From assembly GCA_014084085.1 (NCBI GenBank), contig NPFB01000008.1, forward strand, positions 1 through 13,294: DNA of 13,294 bases, written 5' to 3'. A program made the position numbers and the translations under genes. This DNA comes from Hondaea fermentalgiana (lineage: Eukaryota; Sar; Bigyra; Thraustochytrida; Thraustochytriidae). Below are positions 12,252 to 13,294 of this stretch, piece by piece. Below the pieces are notes generated by a model. It made no database searches and was not told the origin of the DNA. It was given only the letters and a program-made list of their open reading frames with translations. The first letter of the stretch is position 1; the number at the start of each line of letters is the position of its first letter.

Positions 12252-13294
12252 ATGGATGAGGCGTTCGGCGAGGAGAGGAGCGAGGAGCGAGAGGCGCGGC
12301 CGGGGTGCGATGGCGGGCGGGGCGAAGCGTGTAAGGTTGCTCCGGAAACCCATGTTCGGCGGATACTCTCCCGGTGCCCCCCCCAAGGCAAGCGCGCGAG
12401 ACCCGGTCGAGGGGGACGGCGTGACGTGGGAGGGGGGCTGTGTAAGAAGACTTGGGACCCCGGGGAAGCTTTGGGCCTTCAGTTGCCGCAACAGGTGCCG
12501 GTGGGCCTCGCTCGACAGCGGGAACTCGCACCCACCGCAAATCCTCTCGTCCTCGCAGTGGGAAGCATAGGGAGTCTGCTGTGGGGACTAACGGATCAAT
12601 GCTGTGGACTTCATGTGTTCTCTACTTCGGTCCAACACGCCCTCGCCGAGCTCTATCGTTTTTCTAACTAACACCTAGGCGCTTGACTTTGCCTATCGCC
12701 CTCTGCCTGTCTGCTAGCCTGCAGCCGGCCAGCCAAGCTTCGCAATCGACTGTCTGCCTGTGCGCGGGGATGCGCTGCGGCAGCAGCTGCAGATCCTACC
12801 ACTGGCCGGCCAGCCAGCTGTGGCAGTAGCGTCACCGTCACCCTCGAGAAGATCAATCTCACAATCATCCACAGCGTCCATCCGACCACAGCCGCGACAG
12901 ACCAGGCCACCACGCACGCAAGCCGTCATCGCAGCCACTCCACCTGCAGCTGTAGCTGCCAGTGAACAGCTGGCCGGCTGCCACCATGGCCAGCCACTGC
13001 TGCCAGCAGTGCAGACATGCAGACAGCCAGCCGCTGCCGAACCGCAACACAGGACCGCGACGCTCGCTCAGACTATAATTCTAAACACGCAGCCAGCTGC
13101 AGCAGCGAGCCGGCCAGGCCTCGCGGAAGGGAAGCAACTCGCTGCCAGCCCTCTCGTCTCGCCTCGCCTCGTCTGGCTGATGAAAAGAGCGCAGGAGGTA
13201 CACCGCGGCCTGGCCGCTGCCGCTTCCCGGGCGCTCCCCGGCGCTTCCCGGCGGCCGGCCAGGTCTGTCTGCCCGGCCTCGCTGGCGCGGTCGG
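12252..13294 (+). CDS. Candidate spliced gene, partial at the window edge (speculative)
   Basis: A long plus-strand open frame runs from 12718 to the window end (at least 192 codons) with no ATG until 13180, so if coding it needs an upstream exon. A plausible one starts at ATG 12252 in a GCCGCCATGG context. Two donors, GTAAGG at 12331 or GTAAGA at 12442, each leave phase 1. A branch-like CTAACTAAC (12664-12672), a pyrimidine-rich stretch (12688-12720) and TGCAG (acceptor after 12724) follow, and both donors join the long frame in phase. The product would start with an acidic/basic MDEAFGEERSEEREAR segment and continue as an Ala/Pro/Gln/Ser-rich low-complexity protein with no family I recognise. 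Third-base composition is not strongly coding-like, and GC-rich DNA gives long chance frames. It may simply be non-coding repeat DNA. Confidence 0.22.
12724..13262. repeat. Dispersed GCCGGCCAG motif, five copies
   Basis: The 9-mer GCCGGCCAG occurs at 12724-12732, 12805-12813 (within the palindrome CTGGCCGGCCAG, 12802-12813), 13109-13117 and 13254-13262, and in reverse orientation at 12970-12978. Extended forms (GGCCAGCCA) occur three times. The surrounding DNA is also rich in CAGCTG and GCCAGC. I saw no such clustering elsewhere in the window. It could be a degenerate repeat family or a protein-binding array. Confidence 0.6.
12995..13011. repeat. Inverted repeat CACTGCTG-C-CAGCAGTG
   Basis: Two perfect 8-bp arms separated by one base, within the GGCCAGC-rich right end. 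As a single strand it could form a short hairpin with a few bases opened for the loop. There is no T-run or other terminator feature. Confidence 0.55.

Noticed and set aside
11548..12540. A 330-codon minus-strand open frame.
   Set aside because: Low-complexity translation of GCTC, CGAGG and CAG repeats; no recognisable motif and no supporting context.
10660..13294. CRISPR array, insertion sequence or retroelement in the repeat-rich right end.
   Set aside because: Repeat units are too short and lack regular spacers for CRISPR; no transposase, reverse transcriptase or integrase motif and no long terminal repeats were found.

Overview
This window is eukaryotic nuclear DNA, most likely from a protist. 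A GC-rich marine stramenopile such as a thraustochytrid/labyrinthulomycete is my best guess, from style rather than from any diagnostic marker. The evidence for a eukaryote is: DPH3, a protein of the eukaryotic/archaeal-type diphthamide pathway with a clearly eukaryotic sequence; good Kozak contexts (A/G at -3, G at +4) at the first in-frame ATG of most genes; genes separated by 300-800 bp in mixed orientation with no operons; a type II membrane sulfotransferase-like protein; and long GC-rich intergenic DNA full of short tandem repeats. All five well-supported genes read as single uninterrupted exons. Layout, left to right: (1) 254-2740 (+), an 828-residue coiled-coil protein with two GAF domains and no visible catalytic output domain. 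(2) 3086-3553 (-), DPH3, a CSL-type zinc protein for diphthamide synthesis and Elongator-linked tRNA modification, with an unusual acidic tail. (3) 3851-5317 (+), a Kdo transferase (WaaA/KdtA family) with a basic, alanine-rich N-terminus that looks like an organelle-targeting presequence; it is divergent from DPH3 across about 300 bp. (4) 5851-7857 (-), a type II membrane protein with a cysteine-rich PAN/Apple-like module followed by a sulfotransferase-like domain with an atypical phosphosulfate-binding loop. (5) 8635-10659 (-), a soluble hybrid histidine kinase (PAS-like, DHp, HATPase, receiver) with low-complexity insertions in all three kinase-side modules. (6) 10660-13294, about 2.6 kb of GC-rich, repeat-laden DNA without a convincing gene. 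At its right end a long open frame runs off the window. A good Kozak ATG, a GTAAGG or GTAAGA donor, a CTAACTAAC branch-like site and a TGCAG acceptor can be joined in phase to it, so I give a low-confidence candidate spliced gene there. The genes do not form one pathway. Two are probable signalling proteins (dual-GAF protein, hybrid kinase), two act on glycans or lipids (Kdo transferase, sulfotransferase-like protein), and DPH3 is housekeeping. The most interesting items are the eukaryotic Kdo transferase, the atypical PAN-sulfotransferase, the kinase with an inserted DHp hairpin, and the repeat-rich right end with five copies of GCCGGCCAG.
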